Of a stretch of DNA of 64,000 nucleotides, positions 37,561 through 47,110 are shown one piece after another (the stretch's first letter is position 1; each line of letters opens with the position of its first letter). Location: the NCBI RefSeq assembly GCF_014237835.1, contig NZ_JACJVI010000005.1:124001-188000 (forward strand). Direction: 5' to 3'. A program made the position numbers and the translations under genes. The notes under the pieces were generated by a model. It ran no database searches, was not told where the DNA came from, and was given only the letters and a program-made list of their open reading frames with translations. The stretch is from Rhizobium sp. AQ_MP. GTDB lineage: Bacteria; Pseudomonadota; Alphaproteobacteria; Rhizobiales; Rhizobiaceae.

Positions 37561-40056
37561 TCGGAGCAGCGTCGTCACGTCGGCAAAGCCTGCCGGTCGC
37601 GCCATTCCGTAGCCCTGCAGGACATCGCAGCCGAGGCGCGCGAGGATTCGTGCGTGTTCTTCCGTCTCCACGCCCTCGGCCGTCACCTTGATCCCCAGAG
37701 AGCGGGCGATCTGGATGATCGACTTGACGAGAACCCGTTGCTCCTGGCTTTCGGGCACGTTCTCGATCAACTGCCTGTCGATCTTGAGCGTGGTCGGTTT
37801 CAGGTTCAGCAGTCCGACGATCGAGGCATGGCCGGTGCCGAAATCGTCGATTTCAATCTGGATTGCGAGCCTGCGGAGCGTGTCGAGATTGCTCATCACC
37901 GCGGAATCCTGCCGGTCGAGGAAAACGCTTTCGAGAAGCTCGAATGAGACCGTCCCTGGCGTGATGTCGAGATCGGCCAGGCCGCGGGCAAGGTCCGGAT
38001 CCGTGAGGCGGCGAGCGGAGACATTCACCGAGATCTTCGGCGGTGCGATGCCTTCCGAGCGCCAGGCCTCAAGATCGCGGAGCGACTTTTCGAGTATCAG
38101 CCCGTCGATCTGGGCAAGTACGCCGTATTCCTCGGCAATCGCCAGGAACTTGTCGGGGCCGAGAATGCCGCGTGTGGGGTGGCGCCAACGGGCAAGGCAT
38201 TCGGCGCCCACGATCTTGCGTGTTTTGGCATCGAACTGCAGCTGGTAGTGCGGGAAGATTTCGTCATTTTCCAGTGCGCGCAGCAGCTCGCTCGACATGC
38301 GGCTGCTATCGGCAATCAGGGTTCGGCTGGCCGGGGCGTAGAATTCATAGCGGTTCCGCCCGAGATTTTTTGCCTTGTAGAGGGCGATGTCGGCGTTCTG
38401 TAGCAACTGCTTCGGGTCGATTTTGCGCGTCATCGTGTGCGCGATGCCGATGCTGGCGCCGAACCGGCATTCCTGACCGTGATACCATGCGGGCTGGCGC
38501 ATCTGCGAAATGATCCGGCTTGCCACGGCAGCCAGGGTCGCAGACGAGCCATCGTGATCGATGAGAACGACGAATTCGTCCCCGCCTATTCTGGCAGCAA
38601 AATCGGCAGCACGGATGTTCTCGCGCAAGATCCTGGCGGCGAGCGTCAGCATGGCGTCACCGGCGCCGTGGCCAAGCGTGTCGTTGATCTGCTTGAACCG
38701 GTCGAGGTCGATGTGAAGCGCGGCAATGCCGGAGCCCAGCGTGCCGTTGCCGGCGCGCCATTCCTCCAGCTTCATTTCGAGATAACGGCGGTTCGGCAGG
38801 CCCGTGAGATAGTCGTGCAGGGCCGAGTGCTCGGCCTCCAGCCTCGTCCGTTCAAGTTCGGCGTTGCGTGCCTCGGCGAGCGTCTTCTGCTGTTCCAGTT
38901 CCTGTCGCAGGCGTTGGTCTTCGGTGACGTCCCAGTTGACGCCGATCAGCTTCAACCGGCCATCATGATCCATGAAGGGCAGGCTGTTTGACCGGATGTA
39001 GCGGATGCTGCCGTCCCTGGCGATGATGCGGTAGTTGTCGGTGAATGGCTTGAGCTCGGCAATCTTTGCGGCAACATGGGCGAGTGTGCGGCTTCGATCA
39101 TCCGGGTGCAGCTTGCTTTCCCAGAAGCCGCCGATCGGCACGTCGCGGTCGTGATCGACCTCGAAAATGCGCCGCATGCCTTCGTCCCACTCGCTGGTCC
39201 CTGCCTCGAAATCTGTTTCGAAAATGCCGATCCCGGAGATGTCGATCGCCAGTTTCAGTCGGCGAGACAGGCTTTCCAGCCATTCTTCCTGCTGCTTGCG
39301 GGTGCTGATGTCGGTGTCCGTGCCGATGATGCGGGCAGGATTGCCGTCTTCGTCGCGCTCGACGCAGGCGCCGCGGCATTCGATCCAGACATAGTGGCCG
39401 TCCCTGTGCAGTTCGCGATACTGAAACACGCTGTAGTCGGGATCGCCGGCATTCTGGCGTTCGATGCAGTGGACGACCCGTTCGCGATCCTGCGGGTGCA
39501 CAAGTTCGAGCCAGGCTTCCATGGTCGGCGGAAAGGGGTCATCGGGACCCATGCCGCGGATCTGGCGCCATATGCTGGAATAGTAATAGTCCCCGGAGCT
39601 GCGCTGATCCCAGACACCCGAAGTGGAGCCGACCAGCGCGTGGTTCCAGCGGCTTTCGCGCTCCTGAACCTCAGTGAGTTCCCGGCGAAGTTCGGTGATG
39701 TCGTTGAGCTGAAGCAGGGTCGATGCATGACCCGCGCCCAGGGTTTCCGGGCCGGTGAGGGTGGCGATAAAGTGTTGTTGATTCCTGCCCTGGGTAGCGA
39801 CCTCAAGCGTCGAGGGCGTGCCGTCCATCAGCCGGCTGAGCGCCAGGACCATTTTCGCGGCATCTGCTCGGGCGAACCACGCGACGATGTTGTCGCCCCT
39901 CGCGATCACGCCTTCGGTCGCCCGGCACATGGCTTCGTTCATCGCACGGATGATACCGTCGGGATCAAGCCATGCTGCAGGCCAGGGTATGTTGGAAATT
40001 TCAAGTCCACCCGCGCCAGGATTGGTGGGGATGGCAGCTTCTGGGCGCAAATTCAT
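37537..40056 (-). CDS. PAS-GGDEF-EAL cyclic-di-GMP protein
   Basis: An 839-residue cytoplasmic protein with no membrane segment. A short PAS-like region (about 20-125) is followed by two PAS-PAC units (135-255 and 263-385), a GGDEF domain with intact GGDEF (491-495) and an RxxD inhibitory site (RAAD 482-485), and an EAL domain (about 590-835). The EAL signature is ECL (619-621). Other catalytic residues are kept: Asn678, Glu709, DDFG from Asp737, Lys758/Asp760 and Glu794. It could therefore make and degrade c-di-GMP, with the PAS domains sensing a cofactor-bound signal. Single gene, terminated at 37.5 kb. Confidence 0.95.
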   Translation of the reverse strand: MNLRPEAAIPTNPGAGGLEISNIPWPAAWLDPDGIIRAMNEAMCRATEGVIARGDNIVAWFARADAAKMVLALSRLMDGTPSTLEVATQGRNQQHFIATLTGPETLGAGHASTLLQLNDITELRRELTEVQERESRWNHALVGSTSGVWDQRSSGDYYYSSIWRQIRGMGPDDPFPPTMEAWLELVHPQDRERVVHCIERQNAGDPDYSVFQYRELHRDGHYVWIECRGACVERDEDGNPARIIGTDTDISTRKQQEEWLESLSRRLKLAIDISGIGIFETDFEAGTSEWDEGMRRIFEVDHDRDVPIGGFWESKLHPDDRSRTLAHVAAKIAELKPFTDNYRIIARDGSIRYIRSNSLPFMDHDGRLKLIGVNWDVTEDQRLRQELEQQKTLAEARNAELERTRLEAEHSALHDYLTGLPNRRYLEMKLEEWRAGNGTLGSGIAALHIDLDRFKQINDTLGHGAGDAMLTLAARILRENIRAADFAARIGGDEFVVLIDHDGSSATLAAVASRIISQMRQPAWYHGQECRFGASIGIAHTMTRKIDPKQLLQNADIALYKAKNLGRNRYEFYAPASRTLIADSSRMSSELLRALENDEIFPHYQLQFDAKTRKIVGAECLARWRHPTRGILGPDKFLAIAEEYGVLAQIDGLILEKSLRDLEAWRSEGIAPPKISVNVSARRLTDPDLARGLADLDITPGTVSFELLESVFLDRQDSAVMSNLDTLRRLAIQIEIDDFGTGHASIVGLLNLKPTTLKIDRQLIENVPESQEQRVLVKSIIQIARSLGIKVTAEGVETEEHARILARLGCDVLQGYGMARPAGFADVTTLLRNRKPALA

Positions 40057-40201
40057 GCTCCTGGCTTCGCAAAGTTGCAGGAAGTCTAGGGCTGCGCACT
40101 TAAGAAGGATTTAAGCTGGGCTTACCAGGACGACAATTAACGCGGTCTTTGCAATTGGTAAGCTTCCGCCCGCATCTGGGGCCGGGCGGCGCGGCCACCT
40201 G

Positions 40202-40756
40202 TCACGGCTGCAGGCGGCCGAGGAACTGGGCAAACACCATCGTGCCCTCCGGCCAGGGGCCGTGGCCGGACTCGGCGTTGATGTGACCTGATTCACCGGC
40301 GTCGATCAGGAAAGAGCCCCAGGCGTTGGCAATGTCCTCTGCATGGGCATACTCTCCGAACGGATCATTGCGGCTCGCGATCATGATCGATGGGAAGGGC
40401 AGGGGCAGGCGCGGATACGGCCCGAAAGTCATCAGATGCTTCGGGCGAATCTCCGGGTTGGCCACGTCCGGTGGCGCTACCAGGAAAGCGCCGGCAACCT
40501 TCTTCTTCATCTCCGGGATGGCATGTACGATCGCCGGTATGCCAAGCGAATGGCCGACCAAAACGACAGGCTTGGTAGCCGCGTTGACTTCGTCCGCGAC
40601 GCGGGCCACCCAGTCTTCGCGCACAGGCTTGGACCACTCCGCCTGCTCGACGCGTCGCGCCGTGGAGAGCTTTTGCTCCCAGCGCGTCTGCCAGTGGTCA
40701 GGTCCGGAGTTGGTATAGCCCGGGACGATTAGAATTTCGGCTTCAGAGACTTTCAT
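40202..40756 (-). CDS. RBBP9/YdeN-type alpha/beta hydrolase
   Basis: A 184-residue cytoplasmic serine hydrolase: EILIVPGYTNSGPDHWQTRWE at the start, VVLVGHSLGIPA as nucleophile elbow, and FLIDAGESGHINAESGHGPW with the catalytic His at the end. The DHWQ segment marks the RBBP9/YdeN family. The ATG at 40756 gives the family length; the open frame extends to 40939 but encodes low-complexity basic residues. Substrate unknown. Confidence 0.88.
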   Translation of the reverse strand: MKVSEAEILIVPGYTNSGPDHWQTRWEQKLSTARRVEQAEWSKPVREDWVARVADEVNAATKPVVLVGHSLGIPAIVHAIPEMKKKVAGAFLVAPPDVANPEIRPKHLMTFGPYPRLPLPFPSIMIASRNDPFGEYAHAEDIANAWGSFLIDAGESGHINAESGHGPWPEGTMVFAQFLGRLQP

Positions 40757-41133
40757 GGCCCCTATCTGCTGTCCCGATGCGGAGACGTCAAGATTTTGGA
40801 GGATATTTTGGCGGCGGAAAATCCGCTTCGAGGTGGGCTTTGGCGAGACTTGTCTTGGCTTCTGAGGGCTTGCAGGCCGCTTTTGGAACCGCGAACTTAT
40901 GCGGTTTTCCCGGCAGCCTGCTCCGCGTTGCGCGTTCACGGCTTCGTGCGCCGATGCTGCGCGACAGAAAGGCCATTAGCTGATAACCTAATCACTTAAT
41001 TCTCTCGGCGTTGTGGGCGGAGGAGCCTAGGCCCTGAGAATGACGGCGCGACGTCGCGACCGCTTCGGCCCGATGCCGCCCACGCATTTCACTTTGCAGC
41101 TTGCAGACCCTGTTGCTCGAGGAGGAAGTGAGA
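40757..41133. other. Gene-free stretch of 377 bases
   Basis: I found no supported gene here. Visible signals are GGCGGAAAATCCGC near 40811; a weak hairpin AACCGC/GCGGTT followed by TTCCC (40887-40910); a perfect 12-base palindrome CGCGACGTCGCG (41047-41058); and a strong ribosome site (GAGGAGG) just before the gene at 41134. The short open frames on both strands lack ribosome sites. The promoters of both flanking genes should be in this stretch. Confidence 0.4.
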
Positions 41134-41925
41134 ATGTCGACATTTCATGTCATGACAGGTGCCACCGGCACCATCATACGTCCGGCAGTGCGCAAAATCG
41201 GCGTGTCGGACGTGTTTTCCGCGTTACGCGAAGGTTATGAGGATTTTCGCGAAAAGCCTTCACACTACGCCTTCGTCGCACTTATCTATCCGATTGCCGG
41301 TGCGATCATGATCGGCTGGAGCGCCGGCGTCGAACTGTTGCCGATGGTTTATCCGCTCCTGACGGGATTTGCCTTGCTGGGTCCGCTTCTTGCACTGGGT
41401 CTGATGGAAATCAGCCGGCGCCGTGAACTTGGACAGCCCGCCGACTGGTCCAGCGTCCTCGACCTCCTGAAGTCACCCTCCCTTCCGTCGCTCCTGATGA
41501 TGAGCGCCTATCTTGTGACGCTGTTCATGATATGGCTGGTGGTTGCCCGGGGATTGTATCTCTCGATGATCGGCGATTACCCGGCACCAGGCCTGTTTGC
41601 CTTTGCCAGTGGCGTCTTCGATCACCCCAACGCGGGCGTCTTCCTTTTCTGGAGCAACGCGATCGGTTTTGCCCTTGCGCTGGTCGCTCTTCTGATCAGC
41701 CTCGTGGCTTTTCCAATGCTCTTGGATCGTGATTGCGGCGCTGCTTCGGCAGTCTCGACGTCGGTCAGGGCGAGCCTTGCCAACCCGGTTCCGGTCGCCC
41801 TCTGGGGCCTCATGGTCGCCGCGCTTCTGGCGATCGGGATGGCAACGCTGATGGTCGGCTTGATCGTCATCGTGCCCGTGCTCGGCCATGCGACCTGGCA
41901 CTTCTATCGCCGGCTGGTGGTTTAG
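41134..41925 (+). CDS. DUF2189 integral membrane protein
   Basis: A 263-residue protein with about six hydrophobic helices after a hydrophilic N-terminus. The pattern is that of DUF2189: ISDVFSALREGYEDF-like start (residues 23-37), LIYPIAGAIMIGWS, LLTGFALLGPLLALGLMEISRRRELG, then a late AFPMLLDRDCGAASAVSTS. Function unknown; in other alphaproteobacteria the family is sometimes near cytochrome oxidase genes, but not here. The ATG at 41134 has an excellent GAGGAGGAAGTGAGA site. Confidence 0.88.
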   Translation: MSTFHVMTGATGTIIRPAVRKIGVSDVFSALREGYEDFREKPSHYAFVALIYPIAGAIMIGWSAGVELLPMVYPLLTGFALLGPLLALGLMEISRRRELGQPADWSSVLDLLKSPSLPSLLMMSAYLVTLFMIWLVVARGLYLSMIGDYPAPGLFAFASGVFDHPNAGVFLFWSNAIGFALALVALLISLVAFPMLLDRDCGAASAVSTSVRASLANPVPVALWGLMVAALLAIGMATLMVGLIVIVPVLGHATWHFYRRLVV

Positions 41926-41935
41926 GGCGGCAGCC

Positions 41936-42226
41936 TCAAGTGCTGCTGAAGATATAGGCCACCGTTGCGAGAACCGCCCAGACGAGGGGCAGTATCTGCG
42001 CGCCTCTCGTCCTCTTGGCGATCGCCATAAGCGCCGATGTTCCCAGCGCTGCACCAAGCAGAAAATTGCGGACAAGCGCGCGGCTGCCATCGGTCTCGAT
42101 TGCCGAGGGATCTAGACCGGGCTCAAGCTCCGCCATCCATTCGTAGCCGCTTCCCCGCAATAGAAGCAGGCCGAAAATCGCCAGAACAGGGATCGCCGAC
42201 AGCAGGAGGCGTGACAGGTGCGGCAT
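41936..42226 (-). CDS. Small hypothetical membrane protein
   Basis: A 96-residue protein with three hydrophobic segments (about 5-24, 52-68 and 77-94). No domain is recognised. It lies between purB and the DUF2189 gene, on the purB strand but after the purB terminator. The tail-to-tail overlap zone with DUF2189 is only ten bases. Function unknown. Confidence 0.6.
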   Translation of the reverse strand: MPHLSRLLLSAIPVLAIFGLLLLRGSGYEWMAELEPGLDPSAIETDGSRALVRNFLLGAALGTSALMAIAKRTRGAQILPLVWAVLATVAYIFSST

Positions 42227-42246
42227 GATTCACTCCCCCCTTCAAT

Positions 42247-42276
42247 CAAAACGGGCGCGAATGTCTCCGCGCCCGT
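42247..42276 (-). terminator. Intrinsic terminator of purB
   Basis: On the minus strand ACGGGCGCG (42276-42268) pairs with CGCGCCCGT (42259-42251) around an eight-base loop, followed by TTTGATTG. It lies 30 bases after the purB stop codon. Confidence 0.88.
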
Positions 42277-42305
42277 CCAATCGTCCCATGCCCGACCGCC
42301 GGGTG

Positions 42306-43607
42306 TCAGCCGAAGACGCGAGCAAAGATCGTGTCGACATGCTTGGTGTGATAGCCAAGGTCGAACTTTTCGCGGATATCCTCTTCCGAAAGGGCGGCGC
42401 GCACCTCTTCGTCGGCCAGCAGCTCTTCCAGGAAATCGGCACCCTTTTCCCAGACCTTCATCGCGTTGCGCTGCACGAGGCGATAGCTGTCCTCGCGCGA
42501 GACGCCGGCTTGCGTCAGCGCCAGAAGCACACGCTGGCTCATCACCAGGCCCTTGAACTTGTTCATGTTCTTCAACATGTTCTCGGGGTAAATCACGAGC
42601 TTTTCGATGACGCCCGCCAGACGGTTGAGGGCGAAGTCGAGGGTGATTGTCGTATCAGGGCCAATGGCGCGCTCGACGCTCGAATGGCTGATGTCACGCT
42701 CGTGCCAGAGGGCGACGTTTTCAAGCGCCGGGGTCACCGACATGCGTACCAGGCGAGCGAGACCGGTCAGGTTTTCGGTCAGGACCGGGTTGCGCTTGTG
42801 CGGCATGGCGGACGAGCCCTTCTGGCCCGGCGAGAAGAATTCTTCCGCTTCCAGAACTTCCGTGCGCTGCATGTGGCGGATTTCGATTGCGACGTTTTCG
42901 ATCGAGGAGGCGATGACGCCGAGGGTGGCGAAGAACATCGCATGGCGGTCGCGCGGGATAACCTGCGTCGAGATCGGCTCCGGCACGAGGCCGAGCTTGG
43001 CGCAGACATGCTCCTCGACGCGCGGGTCGATATTGGCAAAGGTGCCGACGGCGCCGGAGATCGCGCCGGTCGCGACTTCCGCACGGGCGTTGACGAGGCG
43101 GTCACGGTTACGGGCCATTTCGGCATAGAAGCGGGCAAAGGTCAGGCCCATGGTCGTCGGCTCGGCATGGATGCCGTGACTGCGGCCGATGCGGACCGTG
43201 TCCTTGTGCTCCAAGGCGCGCGCCTTCAGAGCTGCCAGAACGCGGTCCATGTCGGCGAGCAGGATGTCGGCGGCGCGCACCAGCTGAATGTTCAGCGTCG
43301 TATCGAGCACGTCGGACGAGGTCATGCCCTGGTGGACGAAGCGGCTGTCCGGACCGATGAATTCGGCGAGATGGGTCAGGAAGGCGATGACGTCGTGCTT
43401 GGTCACGGCTTCGATCTCATCGATACGGGCGACGTCGAATTCGGCCGGGCCGCCCTTTTCCCAGATGGTGCGGGCGGATTCCTTCGGGATCACGCCGAGA
43501 TCGGCGAGCGCGTCGCAGGCATGGGCCTCGATCTCGAACCAGATGCGGAACTTGGTTTCGGGGGACCAGATGGCGACCATTTCCGGCCGGGAGTAACGCG
43601 GGATCAT
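42306..43607 (-). CDS. purB: Adenylosuccinate lyase
   Basis: Releases fumarate from SAICAR and from adenylosuccinate, so acts twice in purine synthesis; 433 residues. The fumarase/aspartase superfamily signature SSAMPHKRNP is present, together with VHQGMTSSDVLDT and GRSHGIHAEPTT (catalytic His region). Single gene with its own terminator, 6 kb from the purC-purQ unit. Confidence 0.97.
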   Translation of the reverse strand: MIPRYSRPEMVAIWSPETKFRIWFEIEAHACDALADLGVIPKESARTIWEKGGPAEFDVARIDEIEAVTKHDVIAFLTHLAEFIGPDSRFVHQGMTSSDVLDTTLNIQLVRAADILLADMDRVLAALKARALEHKDTVRIGRSHGIHAEPTTMGLTFARFYAEMARNRDRLVNARAEVATGAISGAVGTFANIDPRVEEHVCAKLGLVPEPISTQVIPRDRHAMFFATLGVIASSIENVAIEIRHMQRTEVLEAEEFFSPGQKGSSAMPHKRNPVLTENLTGLARLVRMSVTPALENVALWHERDISHSSVERAIGPDTTITLDFALNRLAGVIEKLVIYPENMLKNMNKFKGLVMSQRVLLALTQAGVSREDSYRLVQRNAMKVWEKGADFLEELLADEEVRAALSEEDIREKFDLGYHTKHVDTIFARVFG

Positions 43608-43671
43608 CGGGCTCGTCTTTCGTTGGACTTCACAAAAAGCTGGCCCCCCTTAGCAAAGTGGGGCCGCAAGC

Positions 43672-44196
43672 TCAACGGCTGCGACGGGCCATCACCAAGC
43701 TCAGCACCAGAAGCATGGCCAATCCGGCCGGCAGCAGATGACGCAGCCCGAGCACGGCGAACTGGTAGAGGGCAGACGCGGTGGTGAAAATCTGCTGATA
43801 GGCCCAGATGCGCGAGAGAAATGGCGCGTGCCAATGGGCATAGAAGGTTCGATATTGCAGCGCATAGACACCGGCGATCGCACCAACGGTGACGACACCG
43901 AGCAGAAGAAGCCAGGCTGCGAGAACGGTTTGCGGGGCGGCCTTGTGTGTGACAGCTCGGATGCAGGGCAGCGCCACGAGCCATCCCAGCATGCCGCCAA
44001 AGCCATAGATCAGGGTCAGCGCCAGGTCATGGCTGCTGGTCGCGCGACCGAAGAGGTGAACCGACAGCTGAAAGCTCAGCGCCATGGCAAGAGCCCAGCC
44101 GATTGCGCCGCCGAGCCAGAAGCCTTTGGGCGGAAGCAGACGAGCGATGAAGCGCTCTGATCCCTCAGGCATGGGATGCGCGGCTGTGGCGTTCAA
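43672..44196 (-). CDS. Hypothetical four-TM membrane protein
   Basis: A 174-residue protein with about four hydrophobic helices (about 26-46, 60-80, 91-112 and 150-168) and a short hydrophilic N-terminus. No recognised domain. It lies between rpe and purB on the same strand, 36 bases after rpe, so may be co-transcribed with it. Function unknown. Confidence 0.7.
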   Translation of the reverse strand: MNATAAHPMPEGSERFIARLLPPKGFWLGGAIGWALAMALSFQLSVHLFGRATSSHDLALTLIYGFGGMLGWLVALPCIRAVTHKAAPQTVLAAWLLLLGVVTVGAIAGVYALQYRTFYAHWHAPFLSRIWAYQQIFTTASALYQFAVLGLRHLLPAGLAMLLVLSLVMARRSR

Positions 44197-44232
44197 CTGT
44201 CCTGATCCCCTTCCGCCGTGCCCTGCGACCTG

Positions 44233-44910
44233 TCAGCCCCGTCCGGTTTCGGCTGCCTTTCGCAGAGTGTCGACCGTCTTGCGGTAGTCGTCAACGCCCT
44301 TGCCCTTGAAGATCGCGGAACCCGCGACCAGGGCATTCGCGCCGGCCTTGGCGATTTCGGCGGCATTCTCCGCCGTCACGCCGCCATCGACTTCCAGATC
44401 GATCGGGCGGTTGCCGATCAGGGCCTTGGTGCGCGCAATCTTGTCGGTCATGGCGGGGATGTATTTCTGGCCTCCAAAGCCCGGGTTGACACTCATGATC
44501 AAGATCAGGTCGAGATCATCCATCACATGCTCGAGCACGGAGAGCGGCGTGGCCGGGTTGATCGAGACGCCGGCCTTCTTGCCAAGTGCCCGAATGGTCT
44601 GCAGCGAGCGATGCAGATGGGGCCCTGCTTCCGCATGCACCGTGATGATGTCGCAGCCGGCATCGGCAAAGGCGGCGAGATAGGGATCGGCCGGCGCGAT
44701 CATGAGGTGGCAGTCGAAGACCGCCTTGGTCCAGGGGCGCAGCGCCTTGATGACGGCCGGACCGAAGGAGATGTTCGGCACGAAATGGCCGTCCATGACG
44801 TCGAGATGCACCCATTCGGCACCGGCCTCGACGACATCGCGCACTTCTTCGCCGAGGCGGGAGAAATCGGCAGCGAGAATGGAGGGCGAAATCAGGAGGG
44901 GGCGGGTCAT
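44233..44910 (-). CDS. rpe: Ribulose-phosphate 3-epimerase
   Basis: Interconverts ribulose 5-phosphate and xylulose 5-phosphate in the pentose phosphate pathway; 225 residues. Motifs: SPSILAADFSRLGEE, HLDVMDGHFVPNISFGP, CHLMI, VNPGFGGQ and EVDGGVT, which carry the metal ligands and the catalytic Asp pair. The ATG at 44910 gives the canonical start; the frame stays open to 45060, overlapping the SDR leader. Confidence 0.97.
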   Translation of the reverse strand: MTRPLLISPSILAADFSRLGEEVRDVVEAGAEWVHLDVMDGHFVPNISFGPAVIKALRPWTKAVFDCHLMIAPADPYLAAFADAGCDIITVHAEAGPHLHRSLQTIRALGKKAGVSINPATPLSVLEHVMDDLDLILIMSVNPGFGGQKYIPAMTDKIARTKALIGNRPIDLEVDGGVTAENAAEIAKAGANALVAGSAIFKGKGVDDYRKTVDTLRKAAETGRG

Positions 44911-45083
44911 CGGGGGCTCCTTGCCAGGCAGGATCAATGTTTGCGTCCGCATATCATCGGCCACCGTAGGCGGCAACCATGCCTTCGAATGAGACGCCGC
45001 CGCTCGGAGGGCGTTGCGCCCTTGACGATTGCCGAGCTGCCCTTCATCCCTTCGAGACAAGCAAAGCAGTCTGGGAGGACGAC

Positions 45084-45848
45084 ATGGCCAAGTTCGCGAT
45101 CATAACCGGCGGCAGCTCCGGCATCGGCCGGCACCTCGTTTCGGCCTTCGTGCGCGAAGGGTATGACGTCGCCTTTACCCACCTCGCCCAGCATGCTGCC
45201 GCCACAGAGGTCGAGGCCGAAGCGGCAGCGCTCGGCGGTCGGGCGATCGGCCGGGAATGCGAGGTTGCCAACAGTGCTGCCATCGAGGCCTTTCTCGATG
45301 AGGTGACCGCCTGGGCGGGACAGGTGCCGGATGTGCTGGTCAACAATGCCGGCATTCAGACCTGGGCCTCGATGCTCGAGCTTCCCGAAGAGCGCTGGGA
45401 TGCCGTGATCAGCACCAATCTCAAGGGCACTTTTCTCAACACCCAGCGTGTCGCCCGCCGCATGGTCGAGGCGGGCAAGGGCGGCTCGATCATCAATCTC
45501 GGCTCCGGCTGCAACAAACATGCCTTCCCGAAGCTCGTCGACTATACCGCCTCCAAGGGGGGCATCGAGCAGCTGACCAAAGTGTCTGCCGTCGAGCTCG
45601 GGCCGCACCAGATCAGGGTCAATTGCGTGGCGCCTGGCGCCATCGAGACGGCGCGCACCCAGGCCGAGGCTCCCGACTATGCCAAGACATGGGGTGATGT
45701 GACACCGCTGCGCCGTGTCGGAACTCCAGAGGATATCGCAGGCCCCATCCTCTTCCTCGCTGGCTCGCAATCGGGTTTCGTCACCGGCCAGACGATCTGG
45801 GTGGATGGCGGCGTGTTCAGCCAGGCCTTCTGGCCCTATCGCGACTGA
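45084..45848 (+). CDS. Short-chain dehydrogenase/reductase
   Basis: A 254-residue classical SDR. The cofactor motif TGGSSGIG is at 8-15, NNAG at 87-90, and the catalytic Ser141, Tyr154 and Lys158 (YTASK) are in place. The C-terminal GxVTGQTxxVDGG is typical. It resembles 3-oxoacyl-ACP reductase-like or glucose dehydrogenase-like enzymes, but the substrate cannot be told. The ATG follows GGGAGGACGAC. Divergent from rpe. Confidence 0.92.
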   Translation: MAKFAIITGGSSGIGRHLVSAFVREGYDVAFTHLAQHAAATEVEAEAAALGGRAIGRECEVANSAAIEAFLDEVTAWAGQVPDVLVNNAGIQTWASMLELPEERWDAVISTNLKGTFLNTQRVARRMVEAGKGGSIINLGSGCNKHAFPKLVDYTASKGGIEQLTKVSAVELGPHQIRVNCVAPGAIETARTQAEAPDYAKTWGDVTPLRRVGTPEDIAGPILFLAGSQSGFVTGQTIWVDGGVFSQAFWPYRD

Positions 45849-45857
45849 GAGGGCTCT

Positions 45858-46952
45858 TTACTGCGTCCTTTCGGGAACGGCCACGAAGCGGTCGTCGCGC
45901 CATTCGAGCAGGCGATAGGGATTTTCCGTCAGTTCGTGATCGTCTCCGAAGCCGATCGGGCCGATCGCGGTTTCGAAGGTGGTGCCGACCAGCGCATCGC
46001 TCATCGGCGTTCCCATGGCGGTGGATATGCCCCAGGCATCTGCCAGGATCGTCACGCCAGCATGGGCCGGCAGGACATAGCCTTCCGGCGCAATGCTCGC
46101 CGCGGCGAAATCTGCGGTGATCGCCGCTGCCGATGGTCCTTCGGGCGTTTCGACGAGGCCGACCGCCAGAACGCCGTCTTCCAGGGGAACGGGTTCGTCG
46201 GCGGCGCGCATGGCTTCGCCGCCTAGCAGCGTCAATGACAGGGCTTCCGCCTTCGCATCGCGGGCGATGATCGAGACGTCATTGCGGTCGCCGCCGACAA
46301 AGGCATGGGTGATGCCAGCGGTTTTCAGCCGCCGGACCAGAGTCAGCTGCTGTTCCTGGCCTGGGCGGAAGGTGTCGATGAAGGCCGGCTTCAGACCCTT
46401 TTCCTCCAGGCTGATCCGGATCGCTTCGGTGAGTTCACGGCCACGGATCGTCCCGTCCTCGAGAAGAGCCACGGGCTCGCCGGCCCAGTCGCGCAGGATG
46501 ATCTCTGACAGCCTGGCTGCCTCCTGGTCGCCATTGGGTGCGAGGCGGTAAAGCGGCCAGCCTTCCTTGATCGCGTCTTCCATCACCCCTTTCCAGCGCA
46601 CGGACAGCGTGAAGGCGGGAACACTGGCCTCGGCAAGGCCTGGCAGGGCCTCTTTCAGGCTCTCGCTGCAGAGGAAGCCGATCGCCGCCCTGGCGCCTGC
46701 AGCAGTGACAGCATCGGCCACCGCCTTGCCGCTTCCTTCGCTGCAATTCTCGTCGATTTCGACGATGGCGATCGACAGCTTGTCAGCCGCCAGCGCTGCA
46801 CCCCGGCGCACCTGGTCGCCGAGAATGGCATAGGGGCCGGTCTTCGGCGCCACCACGGCAAGTTTGAGCTCTGCCGCCGCACTCGGGCCAGCGCCCAGCG
46901 CCAAGAGAAGAGGGATCGAGAGCCAGGATGTCCGCGGTCGGCTTTGTGTCAT
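45858..46952 (-). CDS. Periplasmic branched-chain amino-acid-type binding protein, orphan
   Basis: A 364-residue LivJ/Leu-Ile-Val-type (Peripla_BP_6) substrate-binding protein. It has a signal peptide ending ...AAA, then LKLAVVAPKTGPYAILGDQVRRGAAL and IGFLCSESLKEALPGLAEASVPAF. No permease or ATPase gene is adjacent, so it must serve transport genes elsewhere or be a sensor. Ligand unknown. No strong ribosome site precedes the ATG. Confidence 0.88.
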   Translation of the reverse strand: MTQSRPRTSWLSIPLLLALGAGPSAAAELKLAVVAPKTGPYAILGDQVRRGAALAADKLSIAIVEIDENCSEGSGKAVADAVTAAGARAAIGFLCSESLKEALPGLAEASVPAFTLSVRWKGVMEDAIKEGWPLYRLAPNGDQEAARLSEIILRDWAGEPVALLEDGTIRGRELTEAIRISLEEKGLKPAFIDTFRPGQEQQLTLVRRLKTAGITHAFVGGDRNDVSIIARDAKAEALSLTLLGGEAMRAADEPVPLEDGVLAVGLVETPEGPSAAAITADFAAASIAPEGYVLPAHAGVTILADAWGISTAMGTPMSDALVGTTFETAIGPIGFGDDHELTENPYRLLEWRDDRFVAVPERTQ

Positions 46953-47110
46953 GGCGCGATCCTAGCCGAAAGCGCAGGCGATTGGAATTGCTGGCTTTCC
47001 GGTCATTCGCCAGCCGATAGAACGAAATCGTGATGGCGTTGTGGAAAAGATAAGACCCGCGGCCCATATTGCGGTGTCTTGTGGGGCAGATACCAAGGGG
47101 AGACGTGAGT

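Noticed and set aside
40777..40999. Overlapping 60-70-codon frames in the 40.8-41.0 kb gap
   Set aside because: Frames on both strands, no ribosome site, no composition signal; treated as noncoding.
42225..43787. 520-codon open frame antisense to purB
   Set aside because: Mirror of purB; purB signature residues are unambiguous on the minus strand.
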